A program made the translations under genes and the position numbers. The notes below the pieces were generated by a model. The model had not been told where the DNA came from, ran no database searches, and was given only the letters and a program-made list of their open reading frames with translations. From Ochrobactrum sp. CM-21-5 (GTDB taxonomy: Bacteria > Pseudomonadota > Alphaproteobacteria > Rhizobiales > Rhizobiaceae): DNA of 64,000 nt. Shown one piece after another: positions 45,593 to 55,930 of this stretch (positions are counted from its first letter, which is position 1; each line of letters begins with the position of its first letter). The DNA lies in assembly GCF_014253075.1 (NCBI RefSeq), contig NZ_JACLZJ010000002.1:620001-684000 (forward strand), read 5' to 3'.

Positions 45593-46192
45593 ATGGACAC
45601 CACAACGGAACAGACGCTCGATCCCGACCGCCTTGATGGCATCATCCAGTTCATACAAAGCGCCGAACGACTGAAAAGCACGTTGCGTTCAGGCCATACA
45701 TCACAGGGCCGCCCCGAAAGCACCGCCGAACATAGCTGGCGGCTCTGCCTGCTGGTGACATTGTTTGACCGGGAGCTTGGCAATTGCGACAGGCTGCGGC
45801 TTATCAAGATGTGTATCGTCCACGATCTCGGCGAAGCGATCTCGGGCGACGTCCCCGCCATTCATCAAACCGCCGACGATGGCCGTGCAGAACGGGAAAA
45901 GGCCGATCTCGTGACGCTTTGCGCTCCGCTGCCGGGCGATCTGCAGGCTGAAATTCTCGATCTATGGACGGATTATAACACCGGCACATCACCGGAGGCG
46001 GTCTTCGCCAAGGGTTTCGACAAGCTCGAAACCATCATGCAGCATAATATCGGTCGCAACCCGCCCGATTTCGATCATATCTTCAATCTAGGCTACGGTC
46101 GCAAACAAACGGACCGCCATCCCCTTCTGCGCCAGTTTCGCGAGGTGGTGGATGCGGAAACGCGACGCCATGCGGATGTGGAAAGCGGCTGA
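45593..46192 (+). CDS. HD-domain 5'-deoxynucleotidase-like protein (YfbR type)
   Basis: This 199-residue protein has the metal-binding series AEHSWRLCLLV (His), IVHDLGEAISGDVPA (His-Asp) and a later Asp in KGFDKLETIMQHN. It matches the YfbR/HDDC2 family, which removes phosphate from deoxynucleoside monophosphates. It is divergent from the Wzz-like gene and abuts the stop of the converging membrane protein gene. Confidence 0.88.
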   Translation: MDTTTEQTLDPDRLDGIIQFIQSAERLKSTLRSGHTSQGRPESTAEHSWRLCLLVTLFDRELGNCDRLRLIKMCIVHDLGEAISGDVPAIHQTADDGRAEREKADLVTLCAPLPGDLQAEILDLWTDYNTGTSPEAVFAKGFDKLETIMQHNIGRNPPDFDHIFNLGYGRKQTDRHPLLRQFREVVDAETRRHADVESG

Positions 46193-46795
46193 TCAGCTCA
46201 GCGTCGCGAAGTGCCGGAGCGTGAATGTGACCTGGTAGACCAGCGCCAGCGCAACAAAAACCGCGTGAAAACGCCGGTTGCCCCAGAAGGCGGCGATGAG
46301 GCTGAGTAGAATGAAGGCCGCAATCTGAATGGGATATTCGATGCCATAGAGCTTGTAATGCTCCATGCCCTTCAGAAGCGTATCGATAATATCGACAACG
46401 TAGACCAGTGCCAGAATGCCGAAGAACCATTTTCGCCGCGACAGGAAATAGTCGCGATAGCCGGTATATTCCTCCATGCTGTCCGGAAACAACAGCGTGG
46501 AAAGCAGGAAATAAAGCCCCGCATAGAAGATCACGAAAAGATACTTCTCGAAACTCCATAGAGGGATGGTCCTGAGGCTGAACTCAAACCACCAGAAATG
46601 GATGACCGACAGCAGAATGAAACCGACCCATGCCAGATGGACCGGATAGATTTTCTGCTTGCCCGGATGCTGGATAAACCGCGCAAACCCGGTGAGAAGG
46701 CGTGAAACGCAAAGACCCAGAATCATGCCGATGATAATGCGAACATGGCCGAACGCTTCAGCCGGTGGAACGCCTGTTGTCAAAGCCGGGTCCAT
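46193..46795 (-). CDS. Six-helix membrane protein, unknown function
   Basis: This 200-residue protein has about six hydrophobic segments (near residues 18-36, 50-70, 83-103, 123-143, 150-168 and 175-192) joined by short charged loops. Conserved-looking aromatic patches include HFWWFEFSLR. GAGGGA precedes the ATG. I recognise no family. Confidence 0.7.
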   Translation of the reverse strand: MDPALTTGVPPAEAFGHVRIIIGMILGLCVSRLLTGFARFIQHPGKQKIYPVHLAWVGFILLSVIHFWWFEFSLRTIPLWSFEKYLFVIFYAGLYFLLSTLLFPDSMEEYTGYRDYFLSRRKWFFGILALVYVVDIIDTLLKGMEHYKLYGIEYPIQIAAFILLSLIAAFWGNRRFHAVFVALALVYQVTFTLRHFATLS

Positions 46796-47016
46796 GTTTC
46801 CCTCATCCCTGCGATCCTAGAGCATAGGCCGTTTTTGATGCCGTCCTGCTGCCTATACTGGTTCATGCTTGATGAGCGATCAATGGTTTACGGGCAATAA
46901 TGCAGGGATTTCGCTGTTTTTCCCCCGCCCAGCACAGCCTTGCGGACGAGGCCGCGAGAGGGCTATACCCACATGACGCGCTTAGCTTCACAAATCAAAC
47001 AGGCGGAACAATCAAC

Positions 47017-47832
47017 ATGCATGATACGGTAATTCTCGTCGGTTGCGGCAATATGGGTTTTGCAATGCTCAAGGGCTGGCTCGACAGCGGCATTCTGAAA
47101 CCCGGCGACGTCCATGTTGTGGAGCCTGCCGATGCGCTTCGCGAACGCGCCGCCAGCGCGGGCGTGAATGTCCATGCCAATGACGGATCGCTGCCCGGCG
47201 ATCTTCAGCCGCGCATGGTGCTGGTTGCCGTCAAGCCGCAGGTCATGAACAACGTTCTGCCGGCCTATAAGCGCTTTGCGCCCGCTTCGACCTTCGTCAG
47301 CGTCGCGGCCGGTATTCCAGTTTCTCTGTTTGAAACCCACCTAGGCAAGGATGCCGCCATACTGCGCTGCATGCCGAATACGCCTGCCGCCATCGGCAAG
47401 GGGATGCTGGTGACCTACGGAAACGCCAATGTGACCGCCGACAGCGAAGCCTTCGTTACACGCCTGCTGGAAACTTCCGGCAAGGTGGCGAGTGTGGACG
47501 AGGAAGCGCAAATGGATGCGGTCACCGCCGTTTCCGGTTCCGGCCCGGCCTATGTCTTCCACTTCATCGAAACCTTGACCGAGGCGGGTGTGACCGCCGG
47601 TCTGCCGCGTGAAACCGCAGCGCTTCTCGCCATGCAAACCGTGATGGGTGCAGGCGCGCTGGCCGATGCCAGCACCGACAGCCCGTCGAAACTACGCGAG
47701 CAGGTGACAAGCCCGAACGGCACCACCGCAGCGGCACTGGAAGTGCTGATGGGTGGAGATCGCCTCAAGACGCTTGTTACCGAAGCGGTTGAAGCCGCAC
47801 ACAAGCGCTCGGTGGAACTGGGCAAAGTCTAA
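47017..47832 (+). CDS. proC: Pyrroline-5-carboxylate reductase
   Basis: This 271-residue enzyme has the cofactor loop VGCGNMGFAMLKGWL near the N-terminus, MPNTPAAIGKGM near residue 127 and the C-terminal signature AVSGSGPAYVFHFIETLTEAGVTAGL with later LREQVTSPNGTTAAALEVL. It catalyses the last step of proline synthesis. The frame is open from 46900, but similarity starts at the chosen ATG. Its stop overlaps the end of the converging ABC operon by four bases. Confidence 0.95.
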   Translation: MHDTVILVGCGNMGFAMLKGWLDSGILKPGDVHVVEPADALRERAASAGVNVHANDGSLPGDLQPRMVLVAVKPQVMNNVLPAYKRFAPASTFVSVAAGIPVSLFETHLGKDAAILRCMPNTPAAIGKGMLVTYGNANVTADSEAFVTRLLETSGKVASVDEEAQMDAVTAVSGSGPAYVFHFIETLTEAGVTAGLPRETAALLAMQTVMGAGALADASTDSPSKLREQVTSPNGTTAAALEVLMGGDRLKTLVTEAVEAAHKRSVELGKV

Positions 47833-48572
47833 TCGGATAACTGCGGCACCGCATCGATCAGCGCCCTTGTGACGGGTGCTTGCGGCGCTGCAATCAACGC
47901 GCGCGGCGGGCGGCATTCGACAATCCGCCCGCGTTCCATCACCGCGATGCGGTCCGCCATCTGCGCTGCCACGCCAAGATCATGGGTGATGAACAGATAG
48001 GCCGTATGTTCGCTCTGCTGGAGATCCCGCAACAGTTTCAGGATGGTTCTGCGTATGCTGACATCGAGGGCGGAGACCGCTTCATCCAGCACGATCAGCG
48101 ATGGAGTGGTCGCCAGCGCACGGGCGATTGCCACGCGTTGGCGCTGGCCGCCGGAAATTTCGTGCACGCTGCGCTCTGCCAGTGCCGGATCGAGCCCGAC
48201 TTTTTGCAAAAGTTCAGAAATATCGCGTTTCAGACCGTGAATACGCAGCGGCTCGTCGACAAGTTCGGCCACGCGGCCACGCGGATTGAATGCCGATAAC
48301 GGATCCTGAAACACCATCTGCATTCTGGCGCGGCGCCTGCGAAGCATCGCGCCTTTCAGCGCCAGCCAGTTTTCGCCTTCAAAACGGATCGACCCGGATT
48401 GAAGCGGATGAAGCCGCAACAAAGCGCGGGCGAGCGTCGATTTTCCGCTACCCGACGGGCCGACCAACGCCAGCGTTTCGCCGCGCCTTATATCGAAGCT
48501 GACGCCTTCCAGCGCAGGCCTTTCGCCATAGAGCGCAACCAGATCCGTTGCCTGCAAAAGCGGCTCATCCAT
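47829..48572 (-). CDS. dppF: Peptide/nickel-type ABC importer, second ATP-binding protein
   Basis: This 247-residue ATPase has Walker A (GPSGSGKST) near residue 41, ISGGQRQRVAIARAL near 140 and Walker B (LIVLDEAVSALD). It is the DppF/OppF partner and is shorter at the C-terminus than typical OppF, which extends past 300 residues. Its start overlaps the DppD-type gene by eight bases. Confidence 0.88.
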   Translation of the reverse strand: MDEPLLQATDLVALYGERPALEGVSFDIRRGETLALVGPSGSGKSTLARALLRLHPLQSGSIRFEGENWLALKGAMLRRRRARMQMVFQDPLSAFNPRGRVAELVDEPLRIHGLKRDISELLQKVGLDPALAERSVHEISGGQRQRVAIARALATTPSLIVLDEAVSALDVSIRRTILKLLRDLQQSEHTAYLFITHDLGVAAQMADRIAVMERGRIVECRPPRALIAAPQAPVTRALIDAVPQLSD

Positions 48573-49320
48573 CGGTTTTCTCCAGCCTCGGTATCGCTGC
48601 AATCAGCGCTTTCGTGTAATCCGCTTTCGGATTGGCGATGATCGCGCGAGCGCTTCCCGTTTCCACCATTTTCCCCCGATGGAAAACAGCAATGCGATCC
48701 GCCAGGCCCGATGCCAGCGCGATGTCGTGCGTGATGAAGATCAGCGTCATGCCATCCTCGCGCACCAACCTTTGCAGCAGTGCGACAACCTCCTTCTGCA
48801 CGATGGTATCGAGCGCGCTTGTCGGCTCGTCGGCGATCAGCAGGCGCGGGCCAGCGGCAATGGCAAGCGCGATGGCGATGCGCTGTTTCTGCCCCCCAGA
48901 AAACTGGTGCGGGTAGCGCGAGAAACTCACATCCGGGTTCGGGATGTGAACGCGGGCAAGCAGCGCAACCGCCCTTGCCCTAGCCGTTCTTTTATCAACC
49001 CTTACGTGGGCGCGAATGGTCTCGACAAGCTGCGCGCCAACAGTCATTAACGGGTCGAAGCTCGACGTCGGGTCCTGAAACACAAAGCCGGTATCGCGTC
49101 CGGGCTTCGGCTGGCCATCCCGCCAGCTGATCCCGCCGACAACAACGGCATTGGCAGGCAGGAGATCAGCCAACGCGAGCGCCAGCGTGCTTTTTCCAGA
49201 GCCGCTTTCGCCAATAATGGCAAGCGTTTCGCCGGCCTGAATATCAAGATCGAGGCTTTGCAGCGCAGCTTCCCGGCCATAACGCACGGTGAGGCCGTCG
49301 ATGCGGGCAATAGCACTCAT
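48565..49320 (-). CDS. dppD: Peptide/nickel-type ABC importer, first ATP-binding protein
   Basis: This 251-residue ATPase has Walker A (GESGSGKST) near residue 37, the motif FVFQDPTSSFDPLMTVG, FSGGQKQRIAIALAIA and Walker B (LLIADEPTSALD). It belongs to the DppD/OppD/NikD group, without the long C-terminal peptide domain. It overlaps the permease before it by ATGA. Confidence 0.88.
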   Translation of the reverse strand: MSAIARIDGLTVRYGREAALQSLDLDIQAGETLAIIGESGSGKSTLALALADLLPANAVVVGGISWRDGQPKPGRDTGFVFQDPTSSFDPLMTVGAQLVETIRAHVRVDKRTARARAVALLARVHIPNPDVSFSRYPHQFSGGQKQRIAIALAIAAGPRLLIADEPTSALDTIVQKEVVALLQRLVREDGMTLIFITHDIALASGLADRIAVFHRGKMVETGSARAIIANPKADYTKALIAAIPRLEKTDG

Positions 49321-50147
49321 GAATGCACCTCACGCCGCGCGGCGGCATTGGTTATCCCCTCGCCTGCTAGATATACGCCAACCACGGTCAGCGCCAGCGC
49401 CAGCCCGGGCAAAATGGAAAGCCACGGCGCGGAGCGCAGCACCGTGCGTCCTTCGGCAATCATGCCACCCCACGTGACGCGGTTCGGGTCGCCCAGACCG
49501 AGAAAGGACAAGGCGGCTTCGATCAGGATCGCCGAAGCGACAATGACCGGCACCAGCGCCAGTATAGGCGGCAGAGCATTAGGCAAGATCTGGCGGAAGG
49601 CGATTTCCAGCGGATGCATGCCGATGACACGCGCAGATGCCACATAATCGCGTTCACGGATGGAAAGCACCTGTCCGCGTGTCAGGCGTGCAGCCTGCGT
49701 CCAGCTTGAAAGAGCGATGGCCGCTACAAGCACCGGCAGCGACGGCCCGGCGATGCTGACCAGCGCCAGCGCCAGCAGAAAGCCCGGTACAGTCTGAAAG
49801 GCTTCGGTGATGCGCATCAGCACTTCATCGGCTACGCCGCCTGCAAAACCTGCCAGCGTGCCGACAATGCTGCCGACGATGATCGACGCCGCCGCCGCAG
49901 CCAGCCCGACGACCAGCGAGGTGCGGCTGCCATGGAAAAGCTCGGCCAGAACATCGCGCCCGAGTCTGTCGGTTCCAAGTGGAAAGGCAGAATTTTCAAA
50001 AGGTTGCAACAGCGGCGCTGCGACAATGCGCAAAGGGTCTCCCGGAAACAGAACCGGCGCAAGCAGTGCTGACAAAACCAGCAATATCAGGATGATCGCA
50101 CCCGTTATACCTTCAACCGTTCTGAAATAACGTGACAAGCCGATCAT
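49317..50147 (-). CDS. dppC: Peptide/nickel-type ABC importer, permease (DppC type)
   Basis: This 276-residue permease shows an N-terminal helix, FPLGTDRLGRDVLAELFHGSRTSLVVG (the DppC hallmark) and the EAA-like loop ASARVIGMHPLEIAFRQILPN. Five to six helices are predicted. The ATG overlaps the DppB-type stop by ATGA. Confidence 0.9.
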   Translation of the reverse strand: MIGLSRYFRTVEGITGAIILILLVLSALLAPVLFPGDPLRIVAAPLLQPFENSAFPLGTDRLGRDVLAELFHGSRTSLVVGLAAAAASIIVGSIVGTLAGFAGGVADEVLMRITEAFQTVPGFLLALALVSIAGPSLPVLVAAIALSSWTQAARLTRGQVLSIRERDYVASARVIGMHPLEIAFRQILPNALPPILALVPVIVASAILIEAALSFLGLGDPNRVTWGGMIAEGRTVLRSAPWLSILPGLALALTVVGVYLAGEGITNAAARREVHS

Positions 50148-51145
50148 GCCTTGTCGCCCTCCGTAGCGATGCGCGGATCCAGCCAAAGATAGAGAAGGTC
50201 CATGAGAAAATTCACGACAATAACCATCACCGCACTTGTAAGGATCACGCCAAGCAGAAGGGGCGTATCGCGCGCGGCAACGGCCTCCTGTGCCAACCGT
50301 CCGAGACCGGGCACGGCAAAGACGCTTTCAATCACCACGCTGCCGCCCAGCATGGAAGCGGCCTGCAAGCCCAGCATGGTGACAAGCGGCAGAAGCGCAT
50401 TGCGCGCTACATGGCGCAATGCGATGCGCGACCGCGAAATGCCACGCGCACGCAAGGCACGCACGAAATCCATACGCCAGATGTCAGCCATAGCGGCGCG
50501 CATGACACGCAGATACAGCGCCAGATAAATGATCGACAGGGACACCACCGGCAGCACCAGATGCCGGGCGACATCGCCTGCTCGCACCAGCCCCTGCTTG
50601 CCTGAGGCAATGGTTTCAATGCCGCTAGACGGAAGCCAGCGCAGCCGGATCGAAAACAGGATGACCAATACCAGCGCCAGCCAGAAGCCGGGGATTGCGT
50701 AGAGAACAAGCGACGTGACCGACAGAAAGCGATCACGAAAACTTCCCGGCCTTGCCCCGGCAACAATGCCGAGAACTGAACCGGCGGCAAAGGAAAGCGC
50801 GGTCGCAGCCCCCATCAGCAACAGCGTGTTGGGCAAACGTTCCGTGATGATGCTGAGAATGGGCCTGTTGAAGCTGACAGACCAGCCGAGATCGCCCTGC
50901 ACAAGCACGACAAGATAAGCACCGAGCCGGTGCCAGGCCGATTGATCCAGTCCCCAGCGCGCCCGCATTTCAGCCATTTGCGCTGCATCACCGCCCAAAG
51001 TGACCGCATAGGCATCGACGGCGTCGCCTGGCGCCGTTTCCAGCATCAGAAAACAGCCGACAACGACAATCAGCAGCACGAACGTGCTGCCGACCAATCG
51101 TTTTCTCAGAAGGGCCAGAATCTGTTTCACATCAGAACGATACAA
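50144..51145 (-). CDS. dppB: Peptide/nickel-type ABC importer, permease (DppB type)
   Basis: This 333-residue permease has the DppB features: a first helix near residue 20-38, a periplasmic domain, then RLPNTLLLMGAATALSF and the EAA loop FVRALRARGISRSRIALRHVARNA. The coding start is uncertain: TTG at 51145 and GTG at 51130 are both in frame and neither has a good ribosome-binding site. It is 17 bases after the binding-protein gene. Confidence 0.88.
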   Translation of the reverse strand: MYRSDVKQILALLRKRLVGSTFVLLIVVVGCFLMLETAPGDAVDAYAVTLGGDAAQMAEMRARWGLDQSAWHRLGAYLVVLVQGDLGWSVSFNRPILSIITERLPNTLLLMGAATALSFAAGSVLGIVAGARPGSFRDRFLSVTSLVLYAIPGFWLALVLVILFSIRLRWLPSSGIETIASGKQGLVRAGDVARHLVLPVVSLSIIYLALYLRVMRAAMADIWRMDFVRALRARGISRSRIALRHVARNALLPLVTMLGLQAASMLGGSVVIESVFAVPGLGRLAQEAVAARDTPLLLGVILTSAVMVIVVNFLMDLLYLWLDPRIATEGDKA

Positions 51146-51162
51146 TCAAATGCGATGGTTCG

Positions 51163-52776
51163 TCACCGCCCGATCCATGTATCGGCCCAGTTGGAAACCG
51201 CCCAGCGCGGATTGCTGGAAACATTTTTAACCCGTTCATTGGCGACCGTGATGAAACCCCATTCGGCAACATTGACGAGCGGCAGATCAGCTTCCACCAT
51301 TTGCTGGAATTTTTTGTAGAGTGCGGTGCGCTTCTTCTCATCTATCTCGCGCACGGCCTTGGCGATCAGCGCATCCAGTTCGGCATTGGCATAGCCGCCC
51401 TGATTGGAGAACGGCACGCCCGACGGAATGCCGCTTTCGACCAGAATCGTGGTCGAAATGGCCGGATCTCCGCGATAAACGGTCGGTGCGATGGCGAGAT
51501 CGAAATCGTGGTCGGTATAGACCGCTTTCTGGTGTGCCGCTGAATCATTATTGACGATGCGCGCATCGATGCCGACCGCCGTCAGCGCCTGCCGCAGATA
51601 GTCGCCGAACTGCTTCGTCTCGTTGAAATAAGGTGCAGGCAGAAGCTTCAGCGTAAAGCGGGTTCCATCATTGCCGCGCTTATAGCCCGCCTCGTCCAGA
51701 AGCGCATTGGCCTTTGCCACATCGAACGGATAGGCGGGCACATCGTCGGTATAAAACTGGCTGTCATAACGCGGCACCGGCCCGGTGGAGGTTTTGGCGT
51801 AACCAAGAAAAATCGTCTTCACAACGAAATCCCGATCAATGGCATGGGCGATTGCCTGCCGGACCTTCAGGTCCGCCAGCTCCTTGCGGCGATGATTGAT
51901 CTCCACCACGAGCTGATAGGTCAGTGCTTCATAGCCTTTCGAGATCACTTTCAGTCCCGGCACTTTGGAAATACGATCGAGATCGGCCAGAGGCACGGCG
52001 GAAAAGGCCGCGAGATCTATCTCTTCGGCCTCCAGCGCGCCCGCAGCAGCAGCGCGATCCGGCAGCACGCGATAGATAATTTCGTCCAGATAGGGTTCGC
52101 CGTCGCTCCAATAGCTCTCGTTTTTCACAAGGCGATAATATTCGCCCGTCTTGTGCTCGGCATATTTGAACGGGCCTGTGCCGATGAGCTTCTCATTGGC
52201 CGGATTGGAAAGGATGTCCGTGCCCGCAAAGAGGTGCTTCGGCAAGACGGCTGTGAGTGCCGGCAGCGCATTGCGAACGAGCTGAAACGGCGTCGGTTCT
52301 GAAAAATGGAAAATGGCTGTATGGTCATCGGGCGTCTCCACCTTTTCCAGCGCCTTGAAAACCACGCGGCCAAGGTTCTGCAAAGGTTTCCAGACTTCCA
52401 TCGCCGAGAAAGCCACATCAGCAGAGGTGAACGGTGTGCCGTCATGCCATTTCACGCCCTCGCGCAAGCGGAACCTCACCGTCCGGCCGTCGGGGGAGCC
52501 TTCCCAGCCAGTCGCCAGGCGCGGTCTTAGCCCGTTCTCACCTTCATAGGATGCTTCCGCCAAAGGCTCGATCACCTTGCTGGCAACGAAAAAGACACCG
52601 TTGGAAGCGACGATGGCCGGATTGAGATTGCGCGGCTCGGAATCCGCTGCCACGACCAGACGTCCGCCTTTTGCAGGCTCGCCCGCGGCTCTTGCCCCTT
52701 TAGGCCACGCCAGGGTTGCAGCCAGAAAGGTCGAACCAACCAGAAATACCCTTCGCGATGCAACAAAACGAGCCAT
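51163..52776 (-). CDS. Periplasmic substrate-binding protein of the peptide/nickel-type ABC importer
   Basis: This 537-residue SBP_bac_5 protein starts with a twin-arginine-like signal (ASRRVFLVGSTFLAATLAWPKGARA) and shows the family blocks RFRLREGVKWHDGTPFTSADVAFS and LVNVAEWGFI near the C-terminus. It captures the substrate for the four-gene membrane complex downstream. The class binds dipeptides, oligopeptides, nickel chelates, opines or glutathione; I cannot say which here. Confidence 0.9.
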   Translation of the reverse strand: MARFVASRRVFLVGSTFLAATLAWPKGARAAGEPAKGGRLVVAADSEPRNLNPAIVASNGVFFVASKVIEPLAEASYEGENGLRPRLATGWEGSPDGRTVRFRLREGVKWHDGTPFTSADVAFSAMEVWKPLQNLGRVVFKALEKVETPDDHTAIFHFSEPTPFQLVRNALPALTAVLPKHLFAGTDILSNPANEKLIGTGPFKYAEHKTGEYYRLVKNESYWSDGEPYLDEIIYRVLPDRAAAAGALEAEEIDLAAFSAVPLADLDRISKVPGLKVISKGYEALTYQLVVEINHRRKELADLKVRQAIAHAIDRDFVVKTIFLGYAKTSTGPVPRYDSQFYTDDVPAYPFDVAKANALLDEAGYKRGNDGTRFTLKLLPAPYFNETKQFGDYLRQALTAVGIDARIVNNDSAAHQKAVYTDHDFDLAIAPTVYRGDPAISTTILVESGIPSGVPFSNQGGYANAELDALIAKAVREIDEKKRTALYKKFQQMVEADLPLVNVAEWGFITVANERVKNVSSNPRWAVSNWADTWIGR

Positions 52777-53140
52777 AATTTTCGCCCCTCATTTCCTCTT
52801 CAGCAGAACCTTATCTCTACATCAGCTTTATGAAAATAGGAGAGGGAAAGCTGTCACCGAGACAATAAGCACCGAATTTCATTCCTTTTTTGTCATATTT
52901 GACCAATGAATAAAAACAGTAAATCGGACTACAGACGTATTGTTTTGGAAGTATTTCCTCTTACGCCAGTAAATTATTTTTCTTACTAAGACCGATCTAA
53001 AGAAATTCCCCCCTTGCCAAGGGCAGGGTATTGCGTAGATCATGGTTAATTATGTGTTGTCTTCGTCTGCGCGACTTGCAGGCCCGAGCGATCATAATCG
53101 ATGACAGAGCACAACCACCATTGGAAGAGAGGAAACAGAA
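52777..53140. other. AT-rich divergent promoter region
   Basis: About 360 bases with no supportable gene, between the minus-strand ABC operon and the plus-strand gene at 53141. It is clearly AT-richer than its neighbours, which fits two divergent promoters. I see no terminator or repeat. Confidence 0.55.
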
Positions 53141-53485
53141 ATGTCTAGTTTGCTGCCTCCGCTTCATGACGGTCATGCACCGATCTATCTGCATCACGCA
53201 TTCCATGATGCAGTCGATGCCTATGAAGACTGGACCCTGGAAACGGCTGAGCCCGTTGTGCAGGTCAATGGCAAGATCACGCGTATCAGCGTTATCTTCC
53301 GACGTCTGTGGAACTGTACGGACATGGTGCCGCGCCATACGCTGGAAGCCTTGAAAGATATCGTTCCGTCCACTCTGGTCCATGCAGAGCGCTGGAAGGA
53401 AAACGCAACTTTTGCAGAAGCAGCACATGTGATGCGTGCTGCTCTGGAAAAGCGCAAAGCACGGCGGCTTCCGGTCGTTTGCTGA
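53141..53485 (+). CDS. Hypothetical protein, 114 residues
   Basis: This protein starts SSLLPPLHDGHAPIYLHHAF and has a helical C-terminal half rich in Ala and Lys. GAGAGGAAA lies a few bases before the ATG. A strong terminator follows 36 bases after the stop. No signal peptide or membrane segment is seen. I recognise no family. Confidence 0.65.
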   Translation: MSSLLPPLHDGHAPIYLHHAFHDAVDAYEDWTLETAEPVVQVNGKITRISVIFRRLWNCTDMVPRHTLEALKDIVPSTLVHAERWKENATFAEAAHVMRAALEKRKARRLPVVC

Positions 53486-53521
53486 AGACGCCGAGCGTCG
53501 ATTTATCCTCCCTTGAAACGG

Positions 53522-53558
53522 GAACGGGCGGGGTTACACCCCGCCCGTTCTGCATTTT
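53522..53558. terminator. Strong hairpin terminator between converging genes
   Basis: GAACGGGCGGGG and CCCCGCCCGTTC form a perfect 12-pair stem with loop TTACA, followed by CTGCATTTT. It lies between the gene at 53141 and the TerB-like gene. Confidence 0.85.
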
Positions 53559-53572
53559 CTCCAACAGGATGA

Positions 53573-53995
53573 TTACGCGACAGGTTCCAGCTTGCGGAAG
53601 CGCACGCGCGCGCTGCGTTCGATTGCGGCAACGGTCAACTCATCCAGCGTCCAGCGGTCGCGCAGCATCTGGAGGAATTCCAGTTCCTCCTGCTCGACAT
53701 GCAGATCGGCTGCGGCAACCTCGACTGCCAGCGCGTAAGCCGTGTCATAAAGCCGTTCCGGCAGGACCTCGTGCGCAATATCGAGAATTCTTTCCAGACC
53801 GTCTTCGTACGACAAAAGCGCATAGCAATCGCTCGCAAGTTTCGGCAAACGTTCCGTATCGAAACCGCGGAAAACTGGCAGACGCGTTACTACATTGCCG
53901 ATGGATGACAGTTCAGCGTCGGTCATGGTTGTGTCGGCGGCAGATGTCGTGACCATGATGTAGACGAGTGCGTCCTGCGGCGAAATCTTTTGCAT
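53573..53995 (-). CDS. TerB-like protein
   Basis: This 140-residue all-helical protein matches the TerB/tellurite-resistance family pattern: DALVYIMVTTSAADTTMTDAELSSIG at the start and AVEVAAADLHVEQEELEFLQML in the middle, with repeated acidic positions that may bind metal. AGGAG precedes the ATG at 53995. No other ter genes are near, so a direct tellurite role is doubtful. Confidence 0.8.
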   Translation of the reverse strand: MQKISPQDALVYIMVTTSAADTTMTDAELSSIGNVVTRLPVFRGFDTERLPKLASDCYALLSYEDGLERILDIAHEVLPERLYDTAYALAVEVAAADLHVEQEELEFLQMLRDRWTLDELTVAAIERSARVRFRKLEPVA

Positions 53996-54183
53996 CAAAT
54001 ACTCCTGCACAAAACAACCGGAATCAATTTGCAATCCGTTTCGATGGAAAACTAGGTAGCCTCACTCGCTCGCGCAAGGAAATTCGGTGCTGACGATTGA
54101 CCTTGCTGACCGGGCAAGCCATAGAGCATCAGACGTCTAGTTTTCAACGAATACAGCTCTTCACAGGATATCAGGATAAAATC

Positions 54184-55839
54184 ATGACCTCGCATCGTCT
54201 CCCCGAAATCACGCTGACCCCGGAACTGACCGCGGCGGCTGCGGAGGCGAAAGCGTGGCCTTTTGAAGAAGCCAGGAAAATCCTCAAGCGCTATGCAAAG
54301 ACCGGCCTGCCGGACACGGTGATTTTCGAGACCGGCTATGGCCCTTCCGGTCTGCCGCATATCGGCACTTTCGGCGAGGTGGCGCGCACGACCATGGTGC
54401 GCCAGGCCTTCCGCGTGCTGACCGAAGACAAGGTGAAGACGCGCCTCATCTGTTTCTCGGACGATCTCGACGGCATGCGCAAGATTCCCGACAGCGTACC
54501 GGACAAGGCAGCACTTGAGCCTTATCTGCACATGCCTCTTTCCGCTGTGCCGAACCCGTTTGGCGGCGAACACAAAAGTTTCGCCGAGCACAATAATGCG
54601 ATGCTCTGCCGCTTCCTCGACACTTTCGGCTTCGACTATGAATTCGCCAGTGCGACCGAATATTACCAGTCCGGCAAGTTTGATGCGGTGCTGCTGCGCG
54701 CTGCCGAGTGCTATGACGACATCATGAAAGTGATGCTGCCCACCCTTGGCGAAGAGCGTCAGGCGACCTACAGCCCCTTTTTGCCGATTTCGCCCAAGTC
54801 AGGTCGCGTGCTTTACGTGCCGATGAAGAAGGTTGACGCCAAGGCTGGTACCATCACCTTCGATGACGAGGACGGCGTTGAAATGACCCTGCCCGTCACC
54901 GGCGGTCACGTGAAGCTGCAATGGAAGCCGGATTTCGGCATGCGCTGGGCGGCACTGGGCGTCGATTTCGAAATGTTCGGCAAGGACCACCAGACCAATG
55001 CGGGCATTTATGACCGCATCTGCGAAATTCTCGGTGGCCGTGCGCCGGAACATTTCGTCTACGAACTTTTCCTCGACCAGCTTGGCCAGAAAATCTCCAA
55101 GTCCAAGGGCAATGGCATTTCCATCGATGAGTGGCTGGCCTATGCGCCGACCGAAAGCCTTGCGCTCTATAATTTCCAGAAGCCCAAGACTGCAAAGAAG
55201 CTTTATTTCGATGTGATCCCCAAGGCGGTGGATGAATATTTTACCTATCTTTCCGCTTATGAACGTCAGGAATGGAAGGACCGGCTGAACAATCCGGTCT
55301 GGCACATCCATTATGGCAACCCGCCAAAGGTCAATCTGCCGGTGCCGTTCGCGCTGCTGCTCAATCTGGTCAGCGCATCGAATGCGGAAAATCCGGATGT
55401 GCTCTGGGGCTTCATCTCGCGTCACGCGCCGGGCGTTACGCCGGAAAACAATCCGGAACTCGACGCACTTGTCGGCTATGCGATCCGTTACTTCAACGAT
55501 TTCGTCAAGCCGACCAAACAATTCCGCGCACCCGACGATGTGGAGCGTGCGGCCCTCGAAGGCCTCGACGCCAAGCTTGCCACCCTGCCCGCCGGCACGG
55601 ATGGCAGCGACATCCAGAACGCCATTCTGGACGTGGCCCGCGCCATCGAACGCTATCAGGACCACAACAAGAAGAGCCCGGAAGGCGGTCCCGGCGTGTC
55701 CGTGTCCTTCTTCCAGATGCTCTACCAAGTACTGATCGGACAGGAACGCGGCCCCCGTTTTGGCTCCTTCGTCGCCCTTTATGGCATTGACGAAACCCGG
55801 GCGCTGATCAAAAAGGCGCTCGCTGACGAATTGTCCTGA
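54184..55839 (+). CDS. lysK: Lysyl-tRNA synthetase, class I
   Basis: This 551-residue enzyme is a class I LysRS: the HIGH-type motif is [12 protein letters not shown] near residue 52 and the KMSKS-type motif is [17 protein letters not shown] near residue 305. Most bacteria use the unrelated class II LysS, while alphaproteobacteria commonly have this archaeal-type form. AGGA lies about ten bases before the ATG. A terminator follows directly. Confidence 0.96.
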   Translation: MTSHRLPEITLTPELTAAAAEAKAWPFEEARKILKRYAKTGLPDTVIFETGYGPSGLPHIGTFGEVARTTMVRQAFRVLTEDKVKTRLICFSDDLDGMRKIPDSVPDKAALEPYLHMPLSAVPNPFGGEHKSFAEHNNAMLCRFLDTFGFDYEFASATEYYQSGKFDAVLLRAAECYDDIMKVMLPTLGEERQATYSPFLPISPKSGRVLYVPMKKVDAKAGTITFDDEDGVEMTLPVTGGHVKLQWKPDFGMRWAALGVDFEMFGKDHQTNAGIYDRICEILGGRAPEHFVYELFLDQLGQKISKSKGNGISIDEWLAYAPTESLALYNFQKPKTAKKLYFDVIPKAVDEYFTYLSAYERQEWKDRLNNPVWHIHYGNPPKVNLPVPFALLLNLVSASNAENPDVLWGFISRHAPGVTPENNPELDALVGYAIRYFNDFVKPTKQFRAPDDVERAALEGLDAKLATLPAGTDGSDIQNAILDVARAIERYQDHNKKSPEGGPGVSVSFFQMLYQVLIGQERGPRFGSFVALYGIDETRALIKKALADELS

Positions 55840-55857
55840 TCTCTGGATCTGAAACGA

Positions 55858-55892
55858 AAAGTAAGCCTCGCAATGCGGGGCTTACTTTTTGC
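55858..55892 (+). terminator. Terminator of lysK
   Basis: AAAGTAAGCC and GGCTTACTTT pair around a short GC-rich loop and are followed by T residues. Because of the A run on the other side it may also serve the minus-strand gene at 55931. Confidence 0.88.
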
Positions 55893-55930
55893 AGGTCAGA
55901 AAACCATTACACAGTTTTGCTCAAGATGCT

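Noticed and set aside
53573-53995. Tellurite-resistance operon
   Set aside because: Only a single TerB-like gene is present, without terC, terD or terZ-type neighbours.
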